The notes beneath the pieces were generated by a model. It saw only the letters and a list, made by a program, of their open reading frames with translations. It did no database searches and had not been told where the DNA came from. From Norana najaformis (taxonomy: Eukaryota > Annelida > Clitellata > Crassiclitellata > Hormogastridae), in NCBI GenBank assembly GCA_964023275.1, contig OZ029915.1:34468573-34532572 (forward strand): 64,000 nt of DNA. Direction: 5' to 3'. The position numbers and the translations under genes are program-made. Shown in pieces: positions 49,726-62,051 of the stretch. The first letter of the stretch is position 1. The number at the start of each line of letters is the position of its first letter.

Positions 49726-50165
49726 TAATAAGACAATTTATATAGCACCATAACATAACCGAGGTCGAAAAAGGGCGCTGTACATTCATCAGTCGAAAGG
49801 TAAACTGAAAGGAATGTTTTTAGCCATAATTTAAATGCCTGCAGTGAAGGGAAGACTTGACATACTCAGGAAGACTGTTCCACGTCACAGGTCCAGCAAC
49901 TGCGGAGCGTTCTTTGAATTTTGTTACAGTTCTGCACAGTGTTGTTGATTACTTGCAGTCGATCGTAGTTGGTAAACCTGCCGCATATCCGCTGGTCGAA
50001 TGCAGAAGTCAAGAACATAGTGCAGAGCATCGCCATTTAAAGCCTTGTATGTCATTAGACACAGCTCGTAAGTGATCTGCTGCGGGACACGCAACCAATG
50101 AAGATTGTCCCACTGCAGGGCGGTGACATAGTCTTGCTGTACCATATTTGTGAAAAACACAAACA
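49726..50165 (-). pseudogene. LINE 3' fragment (L2/CR1-like)
   Basis: The - strand reads DYVTALQWDNLHWLRVPQQI, TYELCLMTYKALNGDALHYV, then RSTAS: the polymerase C-terminal block LHWLP---RI-Y-L----Y. The 3' end at 49726-49785 matches the tail at 23100. Confidence 0.78.
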
Positions 50166-50884
50166 GTATAGCACATAGAATTTACGAAAAAAAACAGCTC
50201 AAAACATTCAACCAACTGCAGCCACAAACGGCGCAGTTATAATTGGAATGATATTCTTAACATAAGCAACAAGTTTGAGCTTCATATGGTCAGCCTGGCA
50301 CTCTCAGGAATAAAGTTCAACTTAAATTATAACAAATTTTGGTTAGCTTGACAACTCCAATTTCGGCAAGTCGTGGTGGACCCAATGTGTTCGTCCCATT
50401 ATGGCAATTTAAAACATTCACTCATTCAAAAGAACTTAAGTAGTTAGGCAATTTACTTCCAATGTTCAGTGCAATTTCTTACCTTGATTTGAATATGATA
50501 TCTGTAGGTGACGTTGACATGAAAACTAACACACAAATCTTTAATTTGGACAAGCGTTTCTTTACGAATCTACTTCGATGTTTCCTCTACAAACACAAAC
50601 AAATATCTATCAACGTCCGCGCACATTTAAGCTCAGAAAATTACAGAGTCGTCAAAATAATACAAATTAAACTTACATCTTTTCCTTACTGTCGTTTCGA
50701 TCCCGCCTTTTTCCCTCTACGCCGACGCCCTAACCACGTGACCTCTCTCTGGTTCCCTAGTTTGCGCAAAGTTACCTTACATTCTTAATCCCCAACAATA
50801 TCTAATGACCAATCTTCACAATTAAGGCACTTTAACGAAGTTATCGAAAAAACAATAGTTTGGCCTACATTCGTTTTCAACACC

Positions 50885-52235
50885 ACAGATCCTAAAATGG
50901 AGTAGACGCAAAGAAAATGTAACCAAAGACTGTGACGACTCAGTCTTTTTTGCAGATAAAATCTCTGTTATAAGTCTCAAATTTGTTGGTTCATCTGCAT
51001 TAGATAAATTTCGTCACCCTAATTCCTTGCCTCTTGTCTTAGATTACTTTCAACCAAGAACTCTTGAAGAGGTTCGCACATTTATCTTTTCTTCTCCTAA
51101 CAAAAGCTGTCTCCTTGATGCCATTCCCACATCTCTGTTGAAGGAATGCTTTGATGTTCTGGGTCCAACCATTACATCAATTATGAATTTCTCTTTGCAT
51201 GATGGCTCCTTCCCATCTGTTTTTGCTCATGCCATGGTTCATCTTCCGCTAAAGAAACCCTCTCTTGACCCAAGTGACCTGTCTAATTACAGACCCATAT
51301 CAACTTTGAATTTTATATCAAAAATTCTTGAACGAATAATTTTGAACCGTTTGCAGATTCATCTATCTGCCAACTCACTATTATCCCCCTTTCAGTCTGC
51401 ATACCATAAGTTTCATTCAACAGAATCTGCACTTCTTGCTATTCATGATGACATCATGTGCTCTACGGATAAGAGTAGGGTGACAGCACTTGTTCTTCTT
51501 GACTTATCTGCTGCATTTGATACAGTGGATCATTCTCTCTTGTTGCATCGTCTCCAGCATTGGTTTGGAGTTTCTGGTCCTGCCCTGAATTGGTCTACTA
51601 CTTATCTTAGTCCTCGCACTCAAGCAGTATATATAAATGGTGATTATTCATCTAGTGCTTTGTTGACATGTGGTGTTCCACAGGGTTCTGTGCTTGGTCC
51701 TCTTCTGTTTTCACTCTACACAACACCATTAGGTACACTACTAGACCATCATTCACTAGGATATCACTTCTATGCTGATGATACTCAAATGTACATTTCT
51801 TTTGACAGTTTGTCTTGTCATTCATCTGTGCAGCTGTTATCCACCGCCTTTGATGAGGTTCAGTCTTGGATGGCAGCTAAAAAAACTCCTTCTTAACCCA
51901 TCAAAAACTGAATTTATGCTCCTGGGTACTCCACAGCAGCCAGAACTAGAACTTTTCTTAGTAGACGAATTTTTTCGATTGCTGAACCTTTTGGAATTCT
52001 CTTCCTGCATCAGTGCGTTATGCTCATTCTGTTGTCATTTCGTTCACGACTTAAGACTTACTGGTACCTTTTTCAGTTGGCTTATCCGCCGTAGGCTGCC
52101 TCTCTGTCTTAGTGGACTGATCTTCTGGATATCGACCTGAATGCGGATTAAATCTGTAGCACCATCGGTTGATGCTTTGTACATTAGACACCGGCGCTCT
52201 AGAAGTTTTTAATTAATAATAATAATATCTCGCCT
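50885..52235 (+). pseudogene. L2-like LINE with a nearly complete reverse-transcriptase domain
   Basis: The 289-codon frame 51027-51896 holds the ordered polymerase motifs: SNYRPISTLNFISKILERII, LLDLSAAFDTVDH (first catalytic Asp), GVPQGSVLGPLLFSLY and HFYADDTQMYIS (catalytic Asp pair). A 1-bp shift at about 51887 leads to LLNPSKTEFMLLGTPQQ, then an internal deletion joins directly to the C-terminus (WNSLPASVRYAHSVV) and a 3' end with AAT units at 52212-52226. 5'-truncated, so no endonuclease. The catalytic core is the best preserved retroelement sequence in the window, but the element is not functional as it stands. Confidence 0.9.
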
Positions 52236-52244
52236 CTGTTAATT

Positions 52245-52441
52245 AAAATGTTGCAATAATAATTATAATGTGAAAGTAGTTATGAAAAGTAGTCAACTAC
52301 TGTAGTTATAACTATTGCAAAAGTAGTTTAACTACTTTGTAACTACTTATCACTTAACGTAGTTATTACTACTTGTTAACTAATTCAATGTAGTTATTAC
52401 TAGTAGATAGTAACTACAGTAGTTAAAAATGCCCATCACTG
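52245..52441 (-). mobile_element. Terminal fragment of an hAT-like DNA transposon
   Basis: On the - strand it begins CAGTGATGGGCA at 52441, an hAT-type terminus, followed by about 190 bp dense in GTAACTAC/TAGTTA motifs on both strands. The other end was not found; it abuts the tail of the L2 fragment. Confidence 0.6.
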
Positions 52442-53735
52442 AATACTACTGCTAAAGAAAATCACCATATCAGATTTTAAATTGCTGTATAGGTTTGTTT
52501 TATTTGCAAGGCTTTAGGCAGCCGGTGTTACCTATCAAATTTTGCTAAGTGGTAACAATTTCATGGTTGGGGGTTTACGTTTGAGTGTGTTTCTCATCTC
52601 AGACGAATTGTTGCTGATAATTATCACACTATACCGGAGAGGAGCTTTCGTCCACTGACTGTACTCAATGGCACGGAACTTTTCCCAAATGCAGGCAACC
52701 AAGCAAGAAGTGGCTTTGTACGAGAGCGACCTCTTCATGTACCGACCGTCAGTGATGTAAGTCAGTGAATTCACACTATGATTTTATGATTTGTAAAACA
52801 CATACAGAGGTGAAGATGCAGTTTTATTGTTTTGCTGCTAATTCAGAAACAGATATATTATTTTAAGTACTACTGTAGGTGCGTCTTGATTTATGATCTT
52901 GGTTTATCAATGTTGAATAGTGCAGAAAGAAGAAAAGGATTTCACTGGCTTTCTGGCTGAACAATGAGTAACAAATCAATCACTTTAACAAGTGAAATGC
53001 CAAATCTTGCAATGGCTTGGATGTGTCCAGATGAAAAATGTTACCATGTTATGCGCTTAAGAGTTTTAGTCACATGAATTGTTTGCTTGATATTTAGTTT
53101 TTAAAATTTTTAAATTGCTAAACAAGTGTTGATTTTATTTCCTTTGTAAAATTTTTATCATACCCTGTGAATTTGTGTTATTTTCTAATTTTCTACATAT
53201 GCATTCTGCTTGAGCATCTTCATTTACTTGATTTTTTGTTGACAATTTAATATTGTTTCACAAAACAAACTAGTTTCTTATTTCTTATCTTGTGTGTATT
53301 TAGCTTCGAGAACTTTACTATATTATAAATATTTAATTTTCTCGTTATAACAAAAACAGCAGTGGAGTTGAGATTTTGTTAATTTGAGTGCGTGAAGAGA
53401 TTGTCGAGTGTAAATTAAGGAATGTAGAATTTAAAGAAGAGATGGGAACACATTTGAAGGATGCAAAGCACATAGTCATTATTTGTAAAGGGATGCATGA
53501 CAGCTAACACTATTCTGCAATGTACTTGAGATGAATTAACCTCACTAAACAAAAGCGAGGTACACAGAAGAACCACGTTATTAATCGGAGGAAGTCAACC
53601 CAGTCATGACTATAGTTTTCTGATAGTGATTCTAGTTGCTGTCTTTGCTTGTCTTTTGATTATTGTTTGAGTATTATTTTATTATAATTATTCTGTATTT
53701 TATATGCTACTGTTTAATAGTAATGGTGGCACTAA
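52442..53735. other. A/T-rich intergenic stretch
   Basis: No gene or clear repeat recognised. Confidence 0.5.
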
Positions 53736-53737
53736 TT

Positions 53738-53822
53738 CCGAGTCTTTAACAGCGCCCAACGAAAGCCACGTCACGGGGACCAGTTTATTCACAGGCGCTC
53801 AGTCAAAACAAAATCGATGGGG
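53738..53822 (-). mobile_element. L2-like LINE 3' end, short copy
   Basis: CAGCGCCCAACGAAAGCCAC and GTCAAAACAAAATCGATGG (+ strand) match the copies at 1395 and 25545. Flanked by a purine-rich (- strand) tract to about 54080, whose lysine-rich 86-codon frame is not convincing. Confidence 0.7.
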
Positions 53823-54354
53823 AGTCCTTCTCTTTTTCTTTTGTGGTTGCCAATGAAAATTCGTCTGATTTTCCTCAAGACCTGCTTCTCTTCTATGCAG
53901 CCTTCTGCCCTCATCTGTGTATCTTCTGGATTAGCTTCTGTGTTTTTATATCTTTTCTTCTGCTTTCCTTCTGTTTTGTCATTTACATTTGCTTCTATCT
54001 TCTCTTCTTTATTCTGTTGTCTATTCCATCCTGTCTTATGTCTTACCATGCTGCATTGTTTACTGTATCCAGCTGTATTTTATCTTCTTTTTTGTGAGAT
54101 GCGTAAACTTGATTCTGTTATGATGGGAGTTGACCAATGTAGTTATGTAACTGGACCATTCACTCAACCCTTCCCTGCTTTCTTCCATCAGTCATGTCGA
54201 CCCTCATCCCGTGCTTTATTCCTCTTGCCCTGGCAGTTGCCAGGCACCCTCCAAATACTTTTGTATCTCTAGAGGGCTTGCTATTGGAGATCTAGCTATT
54301 AGAAATACATTGCCTGTAGAAGATTTATCGATCAGGTCAAAATAAATTCATTTC

Positions 54355-55150
54355 CAGTTGTCTGGCTATTATAAGGGTTCAGTTCAGTTGCCTGATATTG
54401 TTTCTGAGAACTTCTGGTGGCAGACCGTTCATGTTCAGTTAAGGACTGCATTATAATTACTATATATTATAATTACTATTGACTTGCCTGCTTTTAGGGT
54501 TTATAGACTTGAGTTTTAACAACTTTTGCATGCTGTAATATGTTGAATGCAATTTGTAGATAAATGGAAGCGGTTGGTTGGCAGTTTTAGTCATTTGCCT
54601 AGTTTATTTACATTCCAGAAGCTAAATAAAGTGGAATAGATGTGCTTATTATTTTTGAGAAATGGTTGGTTTTTATCTCTTGGCGTAAGGGTAATGTCCA
54701 TGTGAAATTAATGTAAATTGTAAATCTTTTGCTGATATTATCAGTCCCCTATAAACGAGTTGGACTGTAAAGTTGTCTATTTAATCTTGTTATAACTAAT
54801 ATTGACTTGCCTACTTATGGAGTTGCTGTTATTCTCAGCACAAGACCAAAGACCCAATGCTGGCTTAGTTAGCTACATTGGTTAAAGCATACGTCAAGGG
54901 GCCTCTGTGCGTGAGGATGCTGGTTTGCATACCGATCATGGCTTATTTCAGAGATTTGAATTTTCGACTAGCATGGTCCATACACAGGCACCTTAAATGG
55001 CATGGCACACATTCAAATTGGCAGCGGTGTTGAAGGATCTCACCCAATCAGTTCATTGAAAAATGAGCTTGGTCGAGGCCCTACAGTTGCTATAGAAAAA
55101 TGAGTACCTTTACATTTACACGATTAACAACGTGAATTTCACACAGCAGT
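54355..55150 (+). repeat. 0.8-kb duplicated block, copy 2
   Basis: Direct copy of 42335-43125 with point differences and indels, 12 kb downstream and outside the DUF4211 gene. Confidence 0.85.
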
Positions 55151-56760
55151 TGCATTAAAACCGAGAGGCTCAAATTCGCTGCCAACAACTAAATGAAAAA
55201 CTTTACAGGTAATAATTTTGATTGTTGGCTTTTAAATTTGAAAACTGTTATCAAAGTTCTCATGATGGTTGTATTTACAAAATGCAGTGGTACTGAGCTA
55301 AACTTCTTTTTACCCTTGATGGTTAGTTAAAGGTAGAAAAGGATGTAATGTAATTTTTCGAATAATACCAGTGTTCACAGATGTCTACGAATATAGCTTA
55401 TTTAGGTTTAAAAATAGTTAGCTAGTATGCATTAAGGCAGTAATAGCGTAGAATAAACATATAAACTGATCAATATGCTCAAGAATTGTTTTGAAAGAAC
55501 TATATAATGTAATGCAAGGCATACTATGGAGAAATTGACTTTATATAACATGTCTTGAAGTGGATGTAGCAGATCATATGTATTTTTTACTATCAGTAAA
55601 ATAGGATAAGATGTCTTGTTTAACAATGTGTATAGTCAGAAAAGGACGGGTTTTGTAAAAAGGGGTAAGAAGGACAGCATGTAGATCGCTCATTTTTATG
55701 CTTGGAATTCCTTACTGTCATTCATATCTAATACCGTACAAGTCAACTACTGCACGAACTCATTTGGCTTACTTCAGTTTAAATGTACATGGTTGGATTG
55801 GTTATCATTCACTCTGGGTTTTCTTGTGATTTAGGTGTTATATTTTGTTTTGCCATGTTTTTCAGTTCACATTCAAGCTATTCATAGCTATTCATAGATC
55901 TCTTCACATCCAAGTACAGAACATCAGCAGCATCAGCCATATATGCCCATCTGTGGTTCACTGGCCAATGTCCACTTTTTTCTAGCAAACATGATTAATT
56001 TAACTTGCTTCTCATGTCTCACAAAAACAAATTTGTAAAAATCTTCTGGTTACCCACTTCACCTATGTTAACTGCTCTAGCATAAATCTTCTGGTTTACC
56101 CACTTCCCGATCTCACAAGTTTTTTACTTAATTGTTGGACATTTTGACATTTGCTATGCAAAGAGCCATACAGTACTTGGCAAAATATTTTCTCCATCAA
56201 TGGACCAACGTTCAGGAATTTGCTGCATTTCCTATCTGTTCAACCAGTTTTATCGGTTTTCATTCAGTTCTGGGTTGAAATCCTGTCCTTTGGATCCTTG
56301 TTAATCTGTCTTCCAGCCTCTATGTTCACTTTGATTTCGGCTGATTCAGCTCATGGATTTTGGTTTTGCTTTAAAGCAACCATCAATAGATGCATTGTGT
56401 TTGCGATAGTGGTGCTATAAAAGTCTTTAGATTAGATCTGAACACTTGTTTTCTTATCTGAATTGTTAGAATTTTTCTTGTATTTAAGTGAGCTAACTAA
56501 AATTATTTTAAAAAATTCTAAAAATATGGTACTCTCTAAAATTTGTGGAGATTCACCATGTATATTTTTACTGAACTAATTAAGTATTGTAGTCTATTTA
56601 TTAGAGGCCAGTTTATAATTGGCTTTAAAATCGTGACGGAATGGAGTATATATTTTCTAAAACTAAATTTTAACCCTTTGCCAATATATGAACCCACCAC
56701 CTTAACAGAGATGTTCCACAAGTTAACTTCTTTGCTAATCTTTCTATTTTTAATAAGTTT
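55151..56760. other. Intergenic stretch
   Basis: No gene recognised. AAATCTTCTGGTT(T)ACCCAC occurs twice near 56040 and 56088, and ACCTATGTTAA(C/T)TGCTC near 56063 recurs at 57632. Confidence 0.5.
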
Positions 56761-56770
56761 TTGACTGCAG

Positions 56771-56776
56771 TTTATT
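56771..56776 (-). promoter_or_regulatory. Polyadenylation signal of the six-cysteine protein gene
   Basis: TTTATT on the + strand, i.e. AATAAA on the - strand, 128 bp after the stop at 56904. Confidence 0.55.
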
Positions 56777-56903
56777 ACTGCAGGTAACTCCTGCAGCAAT
56801 GACACTACTTGCTGAGGTTGGCAGTTGTAACCTTTTCATGCATGTGAGATTCCTAGATCCATGACATTAGTCGTTTTTTCATCTGGTGCTTGCGCCATTG
56901 ATT

Positions 56904-57564
56904 TCAGTGATGGTCAAAAGTCACTGTTGCTGTGAGGAAGCCACAGATAAGCTGAAGAAAAAGGCATTTGAAATCAGGCACTTGTGATGTGGAAGAGCTG
57001 TAAGTCCTTGGATTGTTTCGCTTATACAAGATCTGTGATTCTAATATCGGCATTGTAGCGGCTGAGGAGTTATTTGTAACTGTGGTGTCAACTGAATTTT
57101 GTATTGTGCGAGTACCATCTGCTTCTGTATCATTCTGTTCAAATACTTTATTGGTGCTCATGTGGTTTATTGCGTTGTTGAATTCAGAGTCTTTATTGTC
57201 ATTGTTAACATTATCTTTCAAAAGCATCTTTGAGGATAAATTACTGTGACTGGCATATCCAAGAGAGTTTGCTGTTGTATTAGTTGCAGACGGAAATCTC
57301 TCTGTCACTGTTTTTTGCATTTCACTGGACCCTGTGTGTTTCAGTTGGTTGAATTTTTGGTGCAGCATGTAGCTTTCAAGCGGTAGAGAACTGTAAATAG
57401 GTGTGGATGAAGTCTGATGCTGTGTTTGTCTTACAAATCGACACAGATGTTCCATGTAATCACGAAAGTATCCTATCTCTTCTGCTATGCGTTCCAAGTG
57501 ATCTGCTGTCGGAGGACAAGCCGATAGTTCAACGTGAAGGCAGTAGAGGGATTCATCGTGTTGT
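56904..57564 (-). CDS. Secreted six-cysteine protein, exon 2 (Cys domain end, mucin-like region, hydrophobic tail)
   Basis: Starts after a CGTTGTTTCAG acceptor, entering in phase 2, and runs 220 codons including the stop. The first codon completes as AGA with the AG left by the donor at 63022, giving one 351-residue protein. It adds the last three of six domain cysteines: SLYCLHVELSACPPTADHLE and GYFRDYMEHLCRFVRQ (C140, C148, C173). About 150 Ser/Thr/Asn-rich residues with many N-x-S/T sites follow. The C-terminus CLFLQLICGFLTATV plus a few residues is a hydrophobic tail preceded by SSSTS, fitting a GPI-anchor signal. The cysteine spacing (11, 29, 9, 8, 25) recalls small helical extracellular domains such as DUF19, but no family is recognised with certainty. 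Confidence 0.65.
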
Positions 57565-57944
57565 CTGAAACAACGACACAACAATGATATACAAACAGCA
57601 AAACTAAAGCTGAATACTCTTCAAATTTTACCTATGTTAATTGCTCTAGCATAAAATTCATCCAAGGCATTTTTGGTAAATTTGTTAGCAATTCCTATTT
57701 TTACTTTAAAATTAGGCCTACATTGAGCTTAACAGTTTAACAAAGTATTAAAATCTGCTTAAACTGCGCAACTGTTCTTGGCAGTATCTATATTGCGTTG
57801 ATTTCATTAAGAGATTTTAGTGTTTTGACCAAAAATTCATTTTCTGGTAATTTTAAAAGTTTACCAACAGTTCCTATTTCCAGTGGCACACTGGCCACAA
57901 TAAACCTTTGAAGGTCTGACTGCCAAATAAGGTAGGCCTATTGG

Positions 57945-58395
57945 CGCTCATCTTCCGCCCTAGCACTTCTTCGCCCTTTCGTCACCCCATCCCTAAAATT
58001 GGGAATTGCGCCATAGCCCCAGCTGCTCTTCCCCTCTAGCTGGAATAAACTGTCATAAATACGACAATTATCTGACCCTCATACGAACTCGCCAACAATG
58101 CACCTATTGCAATCTCTGCACAGATGTTTCACTCGAAATGAACACTACTCTTTAGCAAATCCTATCCTGATTCCGCCTCTTTCCCCTGCCGCTCTAGCCG
58201 CTCCATTTCAAAACACCATCCACCGTAGGCGTCTGACTGTCTACCTGCCTGACCCTTGGATATTGACCTGGAACCGAATCTGATCTTGCCTGCCTATCGA
58301 TTTTATTTCTGACGGAGCGCGTGTGAAAATAAGCTGGTTCCCGCACTGCTTTCTTTGGGCGCTGTAAAATATCGAGATTGCGATTATAATTATTT
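57945..58395 (+). mobile_element. L2-like LINE: C-terminus of polymerase ORF and 3' end
   Basis: The + strand reads, with shifts, LWNKLPSNLRQLSD-like, then PTMHLLQSLHRCF / AIAISAQMFHSKL, and ends with GACCTGGAACCGAATCTGAT, GGGCGCTGTAAAATATCGAG and ATTGCGATTATAATT. This uninterrupted copy is the reference for the split copy at 43150/46378. Confidence 0.75.
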
Positions 58396-58708
58396 TGGTA
58401 AGATTTGTTGCTCGAGTTTTATGCAGAATTAGTGTTTCTCACACTTTAGAAAGCAGCCTAGACGTCTATGCAATAGGCCTACGGAGAGTTTTAAAGAGCC
58501 AAAAATTGTGGACAAGTGCAACAATTCTATCGTACTTTTTACCTTTCTCCCTGATAAAAAAGTAACTTTTTCCCTTTTTCCGTTAGGAATAGCTTTTTGG
58601 CAAAACTTAATGGGAACCACTAGCACCTCACTATGGGCCTAGAACTTGCTCCTTGTAATTGTTACACCTACCTAATTTGTATATAGTCTTTGTTGATTTC
58701 GTTAAAGA

Positions 58709-59002
58709 AAAGAGCCTGATGGCCAAAAAGAGCCTGATGGCCACAAAAGAGCCTGATGGCAAAAAAACCAGATGGCCACAAAAGAGCCTGATGGCCACAA
58801 AAGAGCCTTAAATGGCCACAAAAGAGCCTTGAATGGCCACAAAAGAGGCTGACGGCTACAAAAGAGCCTTAAATGGCCACAAAAGAGCCTGATGGCAAAA
58901 AAACCAGATGGCCACAAAAGAGCCTGATGGCCACAAAAGAGCCTTAAATGGCTTTATAACAACTGAGAAGACCCTTAATGGACACAAAAGAGCCGTAATG
59001 GA
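58709..59002. repeat. Minisatellite of 19-, 21- and 35-bp units
   Basis: About 13 units beginning AGAGCC: the 19-bp form is AGAGCCTGATGGCCACAAA, the 21-bp form AGAGCCTTAAATGGCCACAAA, and the 35-bp form carries an extra GGCAAAAAAACCAGAT. A 35-19-21 order occurs twice, indicating a higher-order repeat. The Trp/Phe-rich frames on the - strand are artefacts. Confidence 0.92.
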
Positions 59003-59442
59003 CAGTGGGCAGTCTTCCAACAAGAAGAAAACCAACAAGAAGTAGACAAAGGTGCCATCAACCAGTCAACAAAACCCCCCTTCGCCTGCATTTGGTCTCT
59101 CTTCCATGTCGTGCTGCAATCAGTTTTTAAAAAAATACATACATTACCTACGGAAACAAAAATCTTAAAGGAAACGATAGGAAGAAAGAAATGAACTTAT
59201 GGACAATGTCAACAACATTTTCATGTCGAAGACGTCAACGGCCTTAGTTGCCATAAGATGTCGTTAAACCCATGGACAACAAACACCTCACTCGTGAAAA
59301 TCTGTTGGGCATGTCGCCATTTGCCCATAGCGTGCAGGGCAGAAGGCCTGTAATTCATTATGACAACACAAGCTTAGGCTTAATATAACGGTTCTTAAAC
59401 CGTTTGACCCTGCAGCAAACGAGATTTAATTTATCGTGGTTA

Positions 59443-59856
59443 GGGATCATCCATAAAGGACGTCCGCAAAACAATACTTACTTTAGACCCATCCCTCCCC
59501 TTCTGGACAGATGTCCATCCGCAACTGGCAGTACCCTCCCCACCTTCGTTTTGCGGACATCCGCATCCCAGCGCAAACGACTGTTGAAGCTCATTAACAC
59601 AGTAACACAGTAACCAGTAACACACATGCAAGTCTTAGTACAGCTTAGGCTGCTCCCAGTGAAGTCCAGAAATGGCCGAACGCAGTACGGACTGTCTGCT
59701 GGCTGACTGAAGTTGGTGTTCAAGGCACGGGCTGTACTGACATAATATGTATAAAATTTTGATACGGACGTCCGCATTGGGCTTATCCCCCACTTCCCCT
59801 AGTCCGCATTTTGATGACCCCTCTCTCCTCTGCGGACATACTTTATTGACTACCCC
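59443..59856. mobile_element. 414-bp MITE with TTA target duplication (Harbinger-type)
   Basis: Ends GGGATCATCCATAAAGGACG and, inverted, GGGGTAGTCAATAAAGTATG, both continuing TCCGCA (about 20 of 26 identical), flanked on both sides by TTA (59440-59442, 59857-59859). TGCGGA/TCCGCA hexamers recur inside. Three-base TWA duplications are typical of PIF/Harbinger. No coding capacity. Confidence 0.78.
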
Positions 59857-60199
59857 TTAAGGTAGTTCTTTCCTGCTTTTGTCACTCATGGGCACAGAGA
59901 ATGACAATGCAAATAAGAAAACTAATTTAATTACTGTATAGTGTTGCGAGCATGACAACTAGAACTAATAGGCAAATGCCCTTACCAGCTGAGCAGGTAA
60001 AGGCAAGACCAAGGTCAAAAGATTCAATCAAACACAAAATAATGCTAAGTGGAAATTATTAACGGAAGATTTGTTTTGTATTCGATATGTGATCCGAGGA
60101 GTTAAAGCATTTTGAGCATAATTAAGAGGCAACTAATAGAAGACTACGGAAGATGGAGTGGGATTCAAGGGCTAATTTTCGCGTGGGCTAAAGCCATAA

Positions 60200-60580
60200 G
60201 GGTCGCCCACAAAGGACGTCCGCAAGGAGTGGAAGGAGGGATCGCCCATATGCGGACAAGGGTTGGGGTCATGCCTGTTGCATCTAAATTTGATGCAAAA
60301 AACTCATTTCTGTACAGCCTGTGCCTTAAACACCAATTTCAGTCAGAGAGACAGTTGGATCTAATTAGAGTCCCGTTGCTGGACGCGGAAGAATCAAAGC
60401 ACCCCACCCCGCAGCACAGTTAACCCTGCACGTTCAAGAGGATAGCCTCTTCTAAGCTCAAGTACTCCACTGCAGTGCAGACGTCCGCAAAGAGGGCAAG
60501 GGAGGGTTATACAAACAGGGACACGGGGAAGGAGAGATCCAAAGTAGGTCTTTTATGCGGACGCCGTTATGGATGTCCCC
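60200..60580. mobile_element. Second copy of the TCCGCA MITE family
   Basis: Begins GGGTCGCCCACAAAGGACGT then CCGCA; a diverged inverted end, GGGGACATCCATAACGGCGT, lies at 60580. Flanked by TAA on the left but not on the right. Alternatively its partner end is at 62662, which matches better (22 of 25), making one 2.46-kb element. Confidence 0.55.
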
Positions 60581-60939
60581 ATGGAGGTCAGTTAGGAAAG
60601 AAAGGAAAAAGGTCAGTCATCCACCCAAGTGTGAGAAAACTGCGACAAGCAAACAAGGTAGAGAAATTTCGGTGACTTGCAACCGGTCGGCTAAGTCTCA
60701 ACAACTAAAACATGTCAAAATTTTTGGCCTCCTTCTGAATTCGCCCTTTAATGACCCCTACTCTCAAAACCGTGCCAACGTCATTTGATGAATTGGGAAC
60801 ATGTACAGCAAAATGGACCCTAAAGTATGACGACTCAAAGCGATTTATGCTTTATCACTTTTGAGTTCAATTAATCACCGACACACCGATACCAATAGGT
60901 TTTTTCTAAATGGTTTTCGAAAAATTTTTACAGCGTTTA

Positions 60940-60992
60940 GACAGACAGACAGACAGACAGAGACAGACTGACATTTAGAGACAGACAGAGAG
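60940..60992. repeat. (CAGA)n microsatellite
   Basis: Five pure CAGA/ACAG units and then degenerate ones, after a GGTTTTCGAAAAATTTTTAC stretch. Confidence 0.88.
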
Positions 60993-61032
60993 GAATCTGA
61001 TGTCGGAAACCCTGAAGTATCGAACCAACAGA

Positions 61033-61441
61033 CAGGGTCGTCTTATCCATTAGGCCCAGTAGGCACTGTGCCTAGGGCCTACGAACTTTATAGGGGCCTA
61101 CGAAAGTCAAAATGAGATATTGAAAAAAAAAATTATTGATTGACCCGAAAATAGAAAAAGGAAATACAAATTTAATAACCTTAACGTTTGTACTGAAACA
61201 GTTTACCTTAAGCTGTGCTACATTACGTTAACTTTGCGGCTCTTTGCGTTAGCAAAATCACTTATAATGTCCTCAAATGTCATTTCCCGTCATTTTAGGT
61301 TGTTTTCAATTGAAAGTAGTGCAAGGGAAGATAGACGTCAAGAAATAATGTGAATGTGTTTAGCTCTAATGCAGAGTTGGCAGTTTGGGGCCTAAGAATG
61401 CGAGAGCGCCTAGGGCCTACGACGACCTTAAAACGGCCCTG
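61033..61441. mobile_element. 409-bp hAT MITE with perfect 8-bp target duplication
   Basis: Flanked by CCAACAGA at 61025-61032 and 61442-61449. Termini CAGGGTCGTCTTATCC and, inverted, CAGGGCCGTTTTAAGG are hAT-like. TAGGGCCTACGA occurs near both ends in inverted relation. Non-autonomous: no transposase frame. Confidence 0.88.
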
Positions 61442-62051
61442 CCAACAGAGAGCAGACATCATTGGGTCAGAATCGCCGTAGCCTCTCAACTGAACTGTAC
61501 CATCGCCATCTGTCCTCTGTCAACGAGAGAAGACGGCTGCTGGCACCGTTCTATACCTGCAGAGACGAGGCCGGCTCTGTTGAGCGAAGTGAAATGGCCT
61601 CCTCTACACTTCTTCCGCGTTCGTAAGTCATTAGCGCACAGCTGTTCGACAGGTGATGTTTAGGACTCTCCCACGTACAGGTTCACTTCCTCCAGCTGCA
61701 GCAGCAGACCCGTTATTCGCATATTCGTCCGTTTAAGCTCCATGTCTAAACTGTTGCGCCTATTCCCACAAATTCATGCAACATCCACAAAGACGATACG
61801 AGAGTTTCAGTCGGCCAATAGTTTACTTTCTCCAATTAATTGCAGTGTTTAGCCTACGCTTTCATAGTGCCTATAGCCCCGTGCATGTAGGCCTTCATCT
61901 TACTGCACGGCGAAAGAGACGATGTCATGTAATTAACATAAAGAGCCCTGATATTCAGAACCGTGTATTGCAATAAGTGTCATATCGGGTGACACGACAC
62001 CACTTACAGCGAAAACCGAAACCACGACTTATCTCAACCAACCCATCGTCT

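Noticed and set aside
53789..54049. Lysine-rich 86-codon frame (- strand)
   Set aside because: Purine-rich low-complexity tract fused to an L2 3' end (PIDFVLTERL also appears at the copy at 25620).
58709..59002. CRISPR-like spacing of short direct repeats
   Set aside because: Animal DNA, no unique spacers, units vary and abut each other: a minisatellite.
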